From positions 1 through 50,569 of the forward strand of contig UQZM01000010.1 in NCBI GenBank assembly GCA_900545615.1: a DNA stretch of 50,569 nt, written 5' to 3'. This DNA is from an uncultured Collinsella sp. Its GTDB lineage: Bacteria > Actinomycetota > Coriobacteriia > Coriobacteriales > Coriobacteriaceae. Positions 19,503 through 27,790 of this stretch are shown piece after piece; within the stretch, counting starts at the first letter, position 1, and each line of letters opens with the position of its first letter. A model generated the notes under the pieces. It saw only the letters and a list, made by a program, of their open reading frames with translations. It was not told the origin of the DNA and searched no databases. The position numbers and the translations under genes are program-made.

Positions 19503-22500
19503 CTACTCCTTATCAGTGGTCGTGGCGGCGACAGCCTCGGGTGCCTCGGCGGTCTCGGCATCCTCGGCCTCGACGTCGGCGTCAACGCCGGCGAGCGCAG
19601 CCAGGTCGTCGAGAGCAGAGGTCTCCTCGGCGGTCACAGGGGCGGAGGCGTCCTCGTCGGCATCGTGCATGGGCTCGATGTCCAGTGCGAGCGAACGAAT
19701 CTCCTTGACGAGAACCTTGAAGGACTCGGGGATACCCGGGACCGGAACGTTCTCGCCCTTGACGATGGACTCGTAGGTCTTGACGCGGCCCACGGTATCG
19801 TCGGACTTGACGGTCAGGATCTCCTGCAGGACGTTGGAAGCACCGTAAGCGTACAGTGCCCAAACTTCCATCTCGCCGAAGCGCTGGCCACCGAACTGAG
19901 CCTTGCCGCCCAGAGGCTGCTGGGTAACCAGGCTGTAAGGGCCGGTCGAACGGGCGTGGATCTTGTCGTCGACCATGTGGCCGAGCTTGAGGATGTAGGA
20001 CGTACCCACGGTAATGGGCTCGCGGAACTCCTCGCCGGTGCGGCCGTCGAACAGACGGGTCTTGCCGCGCTCGTCAAGCTGGGTGACGAACTCGGGACGC
20101 ATGTGATCGCCAAAGGCAGCGGTGGCCTTGTTGAGCATGTTCTTGTTGGCACGACGGATGACCTCGGCGATCTCGTCCTCCTTAGCGCCGTCGAAGACGG
20201 GCGTGGCGGTGAAGAACGGACCGGGGACGTACTTGTCGGAGTCGGCCTGCTCGGTATCCCAACCGCAGGCAGCAGCCCAGCCAAGGTGGCACTCGAGCAG
20301 CTGGCCGACGTTCATACGCGAAGGAACGCCCAGCGGGTTGAGGATAACGTCGATCGGGGTACCGTCAGCCATGTAGGGCATGTCCTCGACCGGCAGAACG
20401 TTACAAATAACACCCTTGTTGCCGTGGCGGCCGGCGATCTTATCGCCCTGCTGGATCTTACGACGCTGGGCGACGTAAACGCGCACCTGCTCGTTGACAC
20501 CGGGGGCCAGGTCGTCGCCGTTCTCGCGGCTAAAGCGGACGACGTCGATGACGCGACCGTAAGCGCCGTGAGGCATCTTAAGGGAGGTGTCGCGGACATC
20601 GTGGGCCTTGGCACCGAAGATGGCGCGCAGCAGGCGCTCCTCGGCGGTCAGAGCGCTCTCGCCCTTAGGCGTGACCTTGCCGACCAGGATGTCGCCAGGG
20701 CCGACCTCAGCGCCGATGCGGATAATGCCGTCCTCGTCGAGGTTGGCAAGCATATCCTCGGAGAGGTTCGGGATCTCGCGGGTGATCTCCTCGGGGCCGA
20801 GCTTGGTGTCGCGGGCATCGATCTCGTGACGGGTGATGTTGATGGTCGTCAGCAGGTCCTCGGCCACCAGGCGCTCGGACACGACGATACCGTCCTCGTA
20901 GTTGAAGCCTTCCCACGGCATGTATGCCACGGTGAGGTTCTGGCCCAGTGCGAGCTCGCCATGATCGGTCGAAGGACCGTCAGCCAGGGGCTCGCCCTGC
21001 TCAACGGTGTCACCGACGCGCACGAGCGGACGGTGGTTGATGCAGGTGGACTGGTTGGAGCGCTGGTACTTGGCTAGGTGATACTCGTCCATGCCACCGG
21101 CATGCTTGACGATGATCTTGGCGGCGTCGGCAAAGATGACCTCGCCGGCGTTCTTGGCCAGGGTGACCTCGCCGGAGTCCAGGGCGGCGCGACGCTCCAT
21201 GCCGGTACCGACATAGGGAGCGGCAGGGTGAACCAGCGGCACGGCCTGACGCTGCATGTTGGCGCCCATCAGCGTACGCTTGGCGTCGTCGTGCTCGAGG
21301 AACGGGATCAGCGTGGCTGCGACGGAGAGCATCTGACGCGGCGAGACGTCCATGTAGTCGACGTCCTCGACGGGCACGTCGGCGGGAGCGCCGAAGGAGC
21401 CGTCGAAGTCGCGGGTACGGGCGATCACGGTGTGCGGGCGGACAAGCTTGCCCTCGGCATCGGTCGTGATGAACTCGTTGGTCTTGGGATCGAGCGGCGT
21501 GTTGGCCGGCGCGATGACGTGCTTCTCTTCCTCGTCAGCGGTCATCCAGTCGATCTGGTCGGTGGCAACGCCGTTCTCGACGCGACGGAACGGAGCCTCG
21601 ATGAAGCCGTACTCGTTGACGCGGGCGTAGAGGGCGAGCGAACCGATCAGGCCGATGTTGGGGCCTTCGGGGGTCTCGATCGGGCACATGCGGCTGTAGT
21701 GCGAGTTGTGGACGTCGCGGACGGCCGTCGGCACGTTGGTGCGGCGGCTGGAGCCGGACTTGTGGCCGGCAAGACCGCCAGGGCCGAGTGCGGACAGACG
21801 GCGCTTGTGGGTCAGACCGGTCAGGGGGTTCGCCTGGTCCATGAACTGCGAGAGCTGCGAGGAACCGAAGAACTCCTTGATGGAGGCCACGATCGGGCGG
21901 ATGTTGATGAGCGACTGCGGGGTGATCTCGTCGATGTCCTGGGAGCTCATGCGCTCACGGACGACGCGCTCCATACGGCTCATGCCGATACGGAACTGGT
22001 TGGCGACGAGCTCGCCGACGGTACGGATGCGGCGGTTGCCAAAGTGGTCGATGTCGTCGACCTTGAAGCCCTGCTCGCCGGCAGCGAGGGACAGGAGGTA
22101 GCGCAGCGTCGCGACGATATCCTCGTCGGTGAGCACCGTGACCTCTTCCTCGGTGGTGAGGTTGAGCTTCTTGTTGACCTTGTAACGACCGACGCGGGCC
22201 AGGTCGTAGCGCTGCGGGTTGAAGAGCAGACCCTCGAGCAGGCTGCGGGAAGCGTCCACGGTGGGAGGCTCGCCCGGGCGCAGACGACGGTAGATCTCGA
22301 TGAGGGCGTCCTCGCGGGTGAGGGCGGTGTCGCGCTCCAGGGTGCGCTTGATCACATCGGAGTTGCCGAGTAGCTCGATAATGTCGTCGTTGGTGACGGC
22401 GATGCCAAGGGCGCGCAGGAACATCGTGGCGCTCTGCTTGCGCTTACGGTCGATGGAGACCATGAGCTGGTCGCGCTTGTCGACCTCAAACTCAAGCCAG

Positions 22501-22994
22501 GCACCGCGGGACGGAATGATCTGGGCCTTGTAGATCTGCTTGCCCGAATCCATCTCGGAGCTGTAGTACACGCCCGGGGAGCGGACGAGCTGCGAGACGA
22601 CGATACGCTCGGTACCGTTGATGATGAAGGTGCCCTGATCGGTCATCATGGGGAAGTCGCCCATAAAGACGAGCTGCTCCTTGATCTCGCCGGTCTCCTT
22701 GTTGGTGAGACGGACGTCGGTCAGAAGCGGAGCCTGATAGGTCATATCCTTCTCGCGGCACTCCTCGACGGTGTGCGCGGGGTCGCCGAACTGATGCTCG
22801 CCGAAGGTAACCTCGAGAACATGGTTCTGGCTCTGGATGGGGCTGGATTCCTTGAACGCCTCACGAAGGCCCTCGTCCTTAAAACGCTCAAAGGATTCCC
22901 TTTGAACAGAGATAAGGTTGGGGAGCTCCATGGCCTCCGGGATTTTCCCGAAGCTGACGCGCTTGCGCTCAGTGGCAGTGTATGCGTAGGTCAC
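19503..22994 (-). CDS. rpoB: RNA polymerase beta subunit with a variant fork-loop segment
   Basis: 1163 residues, full length. The rifampicin region GSSQLSQFMDQANPL...THKRRLSALGPGGL keeps the residues matching E. coli D516, H526 and S531, so rifampicin sensitivity is expected. Directly after it (residues 409-424), the usual 8-residue stretch TRERAGFE before VRDVH is replaced by 16 residues, AGHKSGSSRRTNVPTA, with the frame intact on both sides. The C-terminus matches the canonical GGKAQFGGQRFGEMEVWALY and is followed by an acidic tail of about 80 residues. Its stop abuts the rpoC start. Confidence 0.97.
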   Translation of the reverse strand: MTYAYTATERKRVSFGKIPEAMELPNLISVQRESFERFKDEGLREAFKESSPIQSQNHVLEVTFGEHQFGDPAHTVEECREKDMTYQAPLLTDVRLTNKETGEIKEQLVFMGDFPMMTDQGTFIINGTERIVVSQLVRSPGVYYSSEMDSGKQIYKAQIIPSRGAWLEFEVDKRDQLMVSIDRKRKQSATMFLRALGIAVTNDDIIELLGNSDVIKRTLERDTALTREDALIEIYRRLRPGEPPTVDASRSLLEGLLFNPQRYDLARVGRYKVNKKLNLTTEEEVTVLTDEDIVATLRYLLSLAAGEQGFKVDDIDHFGNRRIRTVGELVANQFRIGMSRMERVVRERMSSQDIDEITPQSLINIRPIVASIKEFFGSSQLSQFMDQANPLTGLTHKRRLSALGPGGLAGHKSGSSRRTNVPTAVRDVHNSHYSRMCPIETPEGPNIGLIGSLALYARVNEYGFIEAPFRRVENGVATDQIDWMTADEEEKHVIAPANTPLDPKTNEFITTDAEGKLVRPHTVIARTRDFDGSFGAPADVPVEDVDYMDVSPRQMLSVAATLIPFLEHDDAKRTLMGANMQRQAVPLVHPAAPYVGTGMERRAALDSGEVTLAKNAGEVIFADAAKIIVKHAGGMDEYHLAKYQRSNQSTCINHRPLVRVGDTVEQGEPLADGPSTDHGELALGQNLTVAYMPWEGFNYEDGIVVSERLVAEDLLTTINITRHEIDARDTKLGPEEITREIPNLSEDMLANLDEDGIIRIGAEVGPGDILVGKVTPKGESALTAEERLLRAIFGAKAHDVRDTSLKMPHGAYGRVIDVVRFSRENGDDLAPGVNEQVRVYVAQRRKIQQGDKIAGRHGNKGVICNVLPVEDMPYMADGTPIDVILNPLGVPSRMNVGQLLECHLGWAAACGWDTEQADSDKYVPGPFFTATPVFDGAKEDEIAEVIRRANKNMLNKATAAFGDHMRPEFVTQLDERGKTRLFDGRTGEEFREPITVGTSYILKLGHMVDDKIHARSTGPYSLVTQQPLGGKAQFGGQRFGEMEVWALYAYGASNVLQEILTVKSDDTVGRVKTYESIVKGENVPVPGIPESFKVLVKEIRSLALDIEPMHDADEDASAPVTAEETSALDDLAALAGVDADVEAEDAETAEAPEAVAATTTDKE

Positions 22995-23067
22995 CAGGTT
23001 TTTCCTCCTTCACGGAAATGCTCGGTGGGTTGGCGAGGCATAGCTTCGCCAGTTATCGCAACCTAAT

Positions 23068-23095
23068 AGTTTATCAGGTACCGACCGTTGGGCAA
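23068..23095 (-). promoter_or_regulatory. Predicted promoter of rpoBC
   Basis: Minus-strand TTGCCC (23095-23090), a 16-base spacer and TAAACT (23073-23068), about 75 bases before the rpoB start. Moderate match to consensus. It would let rpoBC be transcribed independently of rplJL, which is needed because galU and its terminator separate the two. Confidence 0.4.
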
Positions 23096-23172
23096 GAAAA
23101 GCCTTGACGCGATTGAGTTTTTGGAGTAGCAAAGTTTTTCGACAGAAAACACGCAGGTAGATAGTGGTATAC

Positions 23173-23205
23173 CGAACATCTGTTCATATATTTTCTGTGA
23201 ACAGA
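23173..23205. promoter_or_regulatory. Nested palindromes resembling a LexA/DinR box
   Basis: CGAACATCTGTTCA (23173-23186) differs at one key position from the Gram-positive SOS box CGAACrnryGTTyC. An overlapping second inverted repeat pairs TCTGTTCA with TGAACAGA about 11 bases away. It lies roughly 80-110 bases upstream of the predicted rpoB promoter and just after the galU terminator. Function is unknown. Confidence 0.3.
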
Positions 23206-23225
23206 GAGCCGGCAATCGCAGCTCT

Positions 23226-23261
23226 TATAAAAAACGGGCGCGAACCGAGGTCCGCGCCCGT
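23226..23261 (-). terminator. Terminator after galU
   Basis: Perfect 9-bp stem ACGGGCGCG (23234-23242) with CGCGCCCGT (23253-23261). On the minus strand it is followed by TTTTTTATAAG. Confidence 0.85.
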
Positions 23262-23281
23262 AAATGTCGATGTCCGAAGGC

Positions 23282-24190
23282 TTACTTGCGCATCAAGCCG
23301 CCGCGCTCGTCGATGGCGTCCCAGAAGGCGCTTGCAAAGCGAGGATCGCTTGCAGCCATGAGAGCGTTGGTGGCCATCCAGCCAGAGGGAGTGCCGGTGT
23401 CGTAGCCCGACAGCGGGTCGATGACGACCGCGTACATGGCCTCGCGATCGAGCGAACGGGCCATTGCGTCAGTGAGCTGGATCTCGCCGCCCTTGCCGGC
23501 CTGCTGATCTGCCAGCAGGTCCATGACCAGCGGGCTCAGCAGATAGCGGCCGACGATGTACAGGTTGGACGGAGCAGCCTCGGGAGCGGGCTTCTCGACC
23601 AGACCGCCGATGCGCCAGACAGCGCCCGGCTCGGCATCGGCAACGCCCTCGGCGCCCTCGAGCGAACCGACGCGCTCGCCGGCGATAACGCCGTAGCGGC
23701 TGACTTCCTCGGGCGAGCAAGCAGCGACGGCGATAACCGAAGCACCACCGTGCTCCTTGGAAACGGCGAGCATCTTGTCGCAGATGTCGCGGTTAGGCAC
23801 AACGTAGTCGCCCAGAAGAACCAGGAAGTTCTCCCCTGCCACGGCGTCGGCAGCAGAGCGAATAGCATGGCCGAGGCCCTTGGGCTCGTACTGATAGCGG
23901 AAGTCGACCGGCATACCGCCAGCGTGGGCGACGGCATCGGCATAGGCGTTCTTGCCGCGCTCGCGCAGCAGGTTCTCGAGCGAGCGATCGGGCTGGAAGT
24001 AGTTCAGTAGCTCGGGCTTACCGGGAGAAGTAACGATGATGGCGTCGTCGATTTCCTCGGGGTCGAGCGCCTCCTCGACGACGTACTGAATGACGGGCTT
24101 GTCGAGCACCGGCAGCATCTCTTTGGGCGTGCACTTGGTGCCAGGCAGAAAACGCGTGCCAAGACCGGCGGCGGGGATGATTGCCTTCAT
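23282..24190 (-). CDS. galU: UTP-glucose-1-phosphate uridylyltransferase
   Basis: Makes UDP-glucose from UTP and glucose-1-phosphate for glycolipid, teichoic-acid-like and polysaccharide synthesis. 302 residues with the nucleotidyltransferase signature AAGLGTRFLPGTKCTPKEMLPV, the VVEEALD segment and GEIQLTDA. ATG 24190 is chosen because the family begins MKAIIPAAG; upstream in-frame codons precede any ribosome site. It has its own promoter and terminator and sits between rplL and rpoB, which are adjacent in most bacteria. Confidence 0.95.
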   Translation of the reverse strand: MKAIIPAAGLGTRFLPGTKCTPKEMLPVLDKPVIQYVVEEALDPEEIDDAIIVTSPGKPELLNYFQPDRSLENLLRERGKNAYADAVAHAGGMPVDFRYQYEPKGLGHAIRSAADAVAGENFLVLLGDYVVPNRDICDKMLAVSKEHGGASVIAVAACSPEEVSRYGVIAGERVGSLEGAEGVADAEPGAVWRIGGLVEKPAPEAAPSNLYIVGRYLLSPLVMDLLADQQAGKGGEIQLTDAMARSLDREAMYAVVIDPLSGYDTGTPSGWMATNALMAASDPRFASAFWDAIDERGGLMRK

Positions 24191-24286
24191 GTTATTCAAA
24201 GATCCTTTCGCAGGCGCAAAAGCGCCCCATGCGTGCGGCACACAGCCGCAGACCAAATTGCGATACCTAAGCATCTTACCGCTGGA

Positions 24287-24314
24287 ACTATATGTCGCTA
24301 CAAGGCAGAGACAA
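24287..24314 (-). promoter_or_regulatory. Predicted galU promoter
   Basis: Minus-strand TTGTCT (24314-24309), a 16-base spacer and TATAGT (24292-24287), about 100 bases upstream of galU. Within the 314-bp gap between rplL and galU nothing else is seen apart from this and the rplL terminator. Confidence 0.45.
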
Positions 24315-24439
24315 TTCTTCAGCAGGTCAACGCAAATTATTGCTCGAATGGTGCAATTTTATTGCCCAACGGCAGGGTGCCCGATACGACGCAAATCACA
24401 GAACATGGCAGTTTGAGCTACCGATGTCGAGGGACCGAA

Positions 24440-24477
24440 AAACAAAAAAGACGGGGCTCGCAATGCGAACCCCGTCT
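24440..24477 (-). terminator. Terminator after rplL
   Basis: Stem AGACGGGGcTCGC with GCGAaCCCCGTCT (24449-24477), one mismatch. On the minus strand it is followed by TTTTTTG. It separates rplJL from galU and rpoBC. Confidence 0.85.
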
Positions 24478-24504
24478 GCAAAGAAATCTGGCGAGAAAGC
24501 CTGA

Positions 24505-24882
24505 TTACTTGAGGGTGACAGCAGCGCCAGCAGCCTCGAGCTTCTCCTTGGCAGCCTCGGCGTCCTCCTTCTTGGCACCCTCGAGAACAGCCTTGGGAGC
24601 GCCCTCGACGACCTCCTTGGCCTCCTTCAGGCCAAGGTTGGTGAGCTCACGGACGGCCTTGATGACCTGGATCTTGTTGTCGCCGAAGCCCTCGAGCACG
24701 ACGTCAAACTCGGTCTTCTCCTCGGCCTCAGCAGCGCCAGCAGCGGGAGCGGCGACAACAGCGGCAGGAGCAGCGGCGGAAACGCCGAAGGTGTCCTCGA
24801 TAGCCTTGACGAGCTCGGAAGCCTCGAGAAGGGTCATTTCCTTAAGAGCATCGATGATCTCATCGGTGGTAAGCTTAGCCAT
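24505..24882 (-). CDS. rplL: 50S ribosomal protein L7/L12
   Basis: Stalk protein that recruits translational GTPases. 125 residues: N-terminal dimerisation domain (TTDEIIDALKEMTLLEASELVKAIEDTFGV), an Ala-rich hinge (about 47-62) and a C-terminal domain with KTEFDVVLEGFG and the conserved GLKEAKEVVEGAPKAV helix. ATG 24882 matches the family start MAKLT. Second gene of the rplJL operon. Confidence 0.98.
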   Translation of the reverse strand: MAKLTTDEIIDALKEMTLLEASELVKAIEDTFGVSAAAPAAVVAAPAAGAAEAEEKTEFDVVLEGFGDNKIQVIKAVRELTNLGLKEAKEVVEGAPKAVLEGAKKEDAEAAKEKLEAAGAAVTLK

Positions 24883-24984
24883 TTCTAAGTCCTTTCGGTT
24901 TCCGTGCGGATGCACGGAGATCAGTTAAAACACAGCGCGAATGCGCCAGGGGTGCGGCGTTGCCGCCGCGGGTGAAAACAGCAA

Positions 24985-25506
24985 CTAGGCTGCCTTCTGC
25001 TCGGAGACCTGCTGGATCGAACGAGCGAGACCAGAGGAAACGCCGTTGACGCAGACAGCGATGTCGCGAGCGAAACCGGAGATGAGACCGGCGATCTGGC
25101 CGAGAAGCTGATCCTTGGTGGGCAGCTCGGCGATAGCCTTAACATCATCAGCGGAAACGGCCTTGCCGTCGGAGATACCGCCCTTGATCTCAAGGACGCC
25201 CTTGGACTTAGCGGAGAAGTCCTTAAGGGCCTTAGCGGCCTCGACCGGCTCGGACTCGTAGAACACATAAGCGACGGGACCGGCGAGAATCTCGTCGAGC
25301 TCGGGCTGCTCCTGGTTCTTGAGGGCGATCTTGACCAGGTTGTTCTTGTAGACCTTCATCTCGGCGCCGCACTCGCGAAGCTGATGACGCAGCTCCTGAG
25401 CCTGCTTAACCGTCAGACCGTTGTAGTTGACGACGAACAGACCGGCGTTCTCGGCGATACGGGACTCGATCTCTGCAACCTTGTCGATTTTGTACTGCTG
25501 GGGCAT
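24985..25506 (-). CDS. rplJ: 50S ribosomal protein L10
   Basis: Base of the L7/L12 stalk and, in known systems, the autogenous repressor of rplJL through its mRNA leader. 173 residues with the conserved N-terminal VVNYNGLTVKQAQELR and VYKNNLVKIAL, and the C-terminal L12-binding helix (SGLARSIQQVSEQKAA). ATG 25506 follows GAGGTG. The 215-base 5' leader holds an L10-like structure and a terminator hairpin, pointing to attenuation. Confidence 0.97.
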   Translation of the reverse strand: MPQQYKIDKVAEIESRIAENAGLFVVNYNGLTVKQAQELRHQLRECGAEMKVYKNNLVKIALKNQEQPELDEILAGPVAYVFYESEPVEAAKALKDFSAKSKGVLEIKGGISDGKAVSADDVKAIAELPTKDQLLGQIAGLISGFARDIAVCVNGVSSGLARSIQQVSEQKAA

Positions 25507-25571
25507 GAATTACACCTCCTCGAATTCTTTCCGGGCACGGTCCGCCACAAGGACGTGACGGGGGCATGTCC

Positions 25572-25608
25572 AAAAAGAAAGCCCCCGCGCTGCATGAGCG
25601 ACGGGGGC
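25572..25608 (-). terminator. Attenuator hairpin in the rplJ leader
   Basis: On the minus strand, GCCCCCGTCGCT...AGCGCGGGGGC followed by TTTCTTTTT, about 65 bases upstream of rplJ. A complete intrinsic terminator between the promoter and the first gene is expected of a transcription attenuator; expression then depends on the upstream leader structure preventing its formation. Confidence 0.65.
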
Positions 25609-25609
25609 G

Positions 25610-25712
25610 AGAAGACATATCTACTCGACCACCTCGGCTGGCGGGATATCCCATTAAGCTCGCGGGTAAGACCCGTTTGCGCCGGCTGTCTCTGGCAGCG
25701 GATTCGTGCGTG
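25610..25712 (-). promoter_or_regulatory. L10-type ribosomal protein leader
   Basis: The minus-strand leader contains CAGAGACAGCCGG, GAGCTTAATGG and GCCAGCCGAGG in the order seen in Firmicutes L10 leaders, with short stems such as GCTGCC/GGCAGC-type pairs. L10 (with L12) is known to bind such leaders and repress rplJL. The match is by eye; a covariance-model search (Rfam L10_leader) would be decisive. Confidence 0.5.
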
Positions 25713-25722
25713 AACCGAAAGT

Positions 25723-25751
25723 ATTATGGCGGGGACCCCGGCGTCGGTCAA
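25723..25751 (-). promoter_or_regulatory. Predicted promoter of rplJL
   Basis: Minus-strand TTGACC (25751-25746), a 17-base spacer and CATAAT (25728-25723): 5/6 and 5/6 with ideal spacing. Transcription would start at about 25716, leaving a leader of about 210 bases. The -35 box lies inside the left arm of a large inverted repeat. Confidence 0.65.
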
Positions 25752-25851
25752 CGGGCGCGAGGATTCGTACACAAACCCTGCATACGCTCCGGTCCGAGGG
25801 GCCGGAGCTGCGGTAACTTTGCTGCGAATCCTCGTGTCCGTTGAGCGACGC
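25741..25851. repeat. 111-bp inverted-repeat element at the rplJL promoter
   Basis: Arms 25741-25767 and 25825-25851 (27 bp) pair with 3 mismatches. An inner CTCCGG...CCGGAG stem lies near 25787-25807. It fills most of the gap between the aminotransferase stop and the rplJL promoter. It may act as the aminotransferase terminator, or be a small mobile element that supplied the -35 box. Confidence 0.6.
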
Positions 25852-25903
25852 GCCCCACTCATAATGCTTGGGTCGGTGGGCTGATGTGTTGCGTCCCGTT
25901 GGG

Positions 25904-27040
25904 CTATAAGGTTGAAATGAAGGTGGACAGGCGATTTAGGCCTTCGTCCAAATCTTGGTCGGAAACACAATAGCTTAGGCGGATGTGGCCTTCGGTTCCG
26001 AAACAGTCGCCCGGGACTAGGGCTACGTTGGCCTCTTTGATGGCTTTGATGCAGAAGCCCTCGCTGGTTAGGCCGAACTTTTTGATGCTCGGGAAAGTGT
26101 AGAAGGCTCCTGCGGGCTCTACTACGTCGAGGCCCATGGCGTCTAAGGCTGCGAGTACGCGTTCGCGGCGGGCCCGGTAGACTTCGAGCATGGGGGTTGG
26201 GTCGACGGTGAGGGCTCGGGCTGCGGCGTCCATCTCGAAGGAGACGGCGCTCGATACTAGGTATTGGTGGGCCTTTGCGATCTCGGCGATGACGGGGGCT
26301 GCCGCTGCGAGCCAACCCAAGCGCCAGCCGGTCATGGCCCAGGGTTTGGAGAAGCTCTCGATGACTACTGTCTGCTCGCGTAGCTCCGGGTGGCACTGGG
26401 CAAAGCGCTCGTAGCCATCCACATAGACCAGGCGGTTGTATACGTCGTCGCAGACCACGTAGATGCCCGCCTGCTCCGCCACGCGCGCCACGGCGTCGAG
26501 CGATGCCGCGTTGAGGATGCAACCCGTAGGATTGTTGGGCGAGCAGATGACGATGGCCTTGGTCGCCGGCGTCACGCAAGCACGAAGCGCATCCTCGTCA
26601 ATCTGGAATTGCGCAGGCTCCGTATCCAAAAAGACCGCTTTGGCGTGATTGGCCACGACGATGCTCTCGTACAGGCCAAAGGCCGGCGTGGGGATGATGA
26701 CCTCGTCGCCGGGGTTGAGCATAGCCATAAATGTTGCCGACAGGGCTTCGGTCGCGCCGTCGGTTAGGATGACCTCGTCGGCCGAAAACGTAAGGCCCGC
26801 GTCCCCCATGTAGGCAGATAACGCCTCACGCAGGGCGGGGCGCCCGTTGTTGGGCGGATAGTGCGTGTCACCGCGGTCCAGTGCGGCGGTCACCTCGGCG
26901 CTAATCACATCGGGCGTGGGAAAATCGGGCTCGCCAAGCGCAAGCGCAATGCACCCCGGGTGCTGGGCGGCGAGCGCGTTGATTCGGCGGATACCGGAGG
27001 GCTTGAGCGTGGCAAGCGAGGTATTCATGGGCAGTCGCAT
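25904..27040 (-). CDS. PLP-dependent class I/II aminotransferase
   Basis: Transfers amino groups between an amino acid and a 2-oxo acid in the cytoplasm. 378 residues of fold type I: GEPDFPTPDVI, TDGATEAL, CSPNNPTG, and PLP lysine Lys232 in SFSKPWAMTGWRLGW, with Arg in HIRLSYC near the C-terminus. This is the pattern of the aspartate aminotransferase Ib/PatA group; the true substrate cannot be read from sequence. ATG 27040 follows AAAGGAA. It is divergent from the gene at 27134 and begins the mixed-strand region that separates rplJL from rplKA. Confidence 0.88.
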   Translation of the reverse strand: MRLPMNTSLATLKPSGIRRINALAAQHPGCIALALGEPDFPTPDVISAEVTAALDRGDTHYPPNNGRPALREALSAYMGDAGLTFSADEVILTDGATEALSATFMAMLNPGDEVIIPTPAFGLYESIVVANHAKAVFLDTEPAQFQIDEDALRACVTPATKAIVICSPNNPTGCILNAASLDAVARVAEQAGIYVVCDDVYNRLVYVDGYERFAQCHPELREQTVVIESFSKPWAMTGWRLGWLAAAAPVIAEIAKAHQYLVSSAVSFEMDAAARALTVDPTPMLEVYRARRERVLAALDAMGLDVVEPAGAFYTFPSIKKFGLTSEGFCIKAIKEANVALVPGDCFGTEGHIRLSYCVSDQDLDEGLNRLSTFISTL

Positions 27041-27133
27041 GGCGTTCCTTTCGTAAGGGTTGCACTAGGATAGCGCGGTGGGGCGCCGCCGGACGGTGTA
27101 ACCTAAACGGAAACCAACCGGAAAGGAGGCAGC

Positions 27134-27790
27134 ATGGAGCCGACCGCGCGCAGCGATGTACCAAAAACGCTGCAAACCATTGCGTATATCAGCATTCCCA
27201 ATAGTGCCGATCTTGAGTTTTTGCTCTGGGACCTGCAGGATGCCATCGCCGCCTATGCACAGCTTTCCGGCACCGCACTCCCCCGCCCGGTCGACTTGAA
27301 GGCAAATGACGCCGGCAGCGTTGCCGATGGCATCGTGCTGGCCATTGAAGATGTGGCTGACGATGAGACGTTGACAGCCATCGAGCAGGCGCTTGAGCGC
27401 TTTGGCGGTACGGGAACGCGCGTCTATGCCGCGATTCGAGCCGCACAAGAGAGCACTGAGCAGGCGCGTGGGACCGCCGTTCGCCTGCACAAGGCATGTG
27501 AGCGCCATGACCAATTGTGGTGTGGCGGCGTTGCCATCTGCGCCGGCAGCGGCATCGCAGCGCTTCGTCGCTCCCCGCGCATGGGACTCTTGCGGCGACC
27601 GTTTTCGGAGGCCATGGACAAGCTCGTGGGCGCCGTTCGCATGGGGTGTTCCGTCGAACACGCGCAGAAGCTCGGTGGCGCCGCAACGGGTGGCGTCGAC
27701 ACCGACGGCATGGTGCGCGCCACGTCTGCGCTGCCCACACCGATCTGGCACGCCGTTATGAGGCATCTTGCCGAGCACTCAAACTGCTAA
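27134..27790 (+). CDS. Unknown protein, possibly flavodoxin-fold oxidoreductase
   Basis: Not confidently recognised. 218 residues, no signal peptide or membrane helix. The segment HDQLWCGGVAICAGSG followed by a helix-rich stretch (PFSEAMDKLVGAVRMGCSVE) faintly recalls the C-terminal half of NADPH-dependent FMN reductase-like proteins, where a W-x-GG segment precedes a glycine turn. This is a weak suggestion. ATG 27134 has a strong AAAGGAGG site. Its stop overlaps the convergent glycosylase stop by a few bases. Confidence 0.55.
   Translation: MEPTARSDVPKTLQTIAYISIPNSADLEFLLWDLQDAIAAYAQLSGTALPRPVDLKANDAGSVADGIVLAIEDVADDETLTAIEQALERFGGTGTRVYAAIRAAQESTEQARGTAVRLHKACERHDQLWCGGVAICAGSGIAALRRSPRMGLLRRPFSEAMDKLVGAVRMGCSVEHAQKLGGAATGGVDTDGMVRATSALPTPIWHAVMRHLAEHSNC

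Noticed and set aside
24191..24504. Additional gene between rplL and galU
   Set aside because: The short frames have no ribosome site; the gap is explained by the galU promoter and the rplL terminator.
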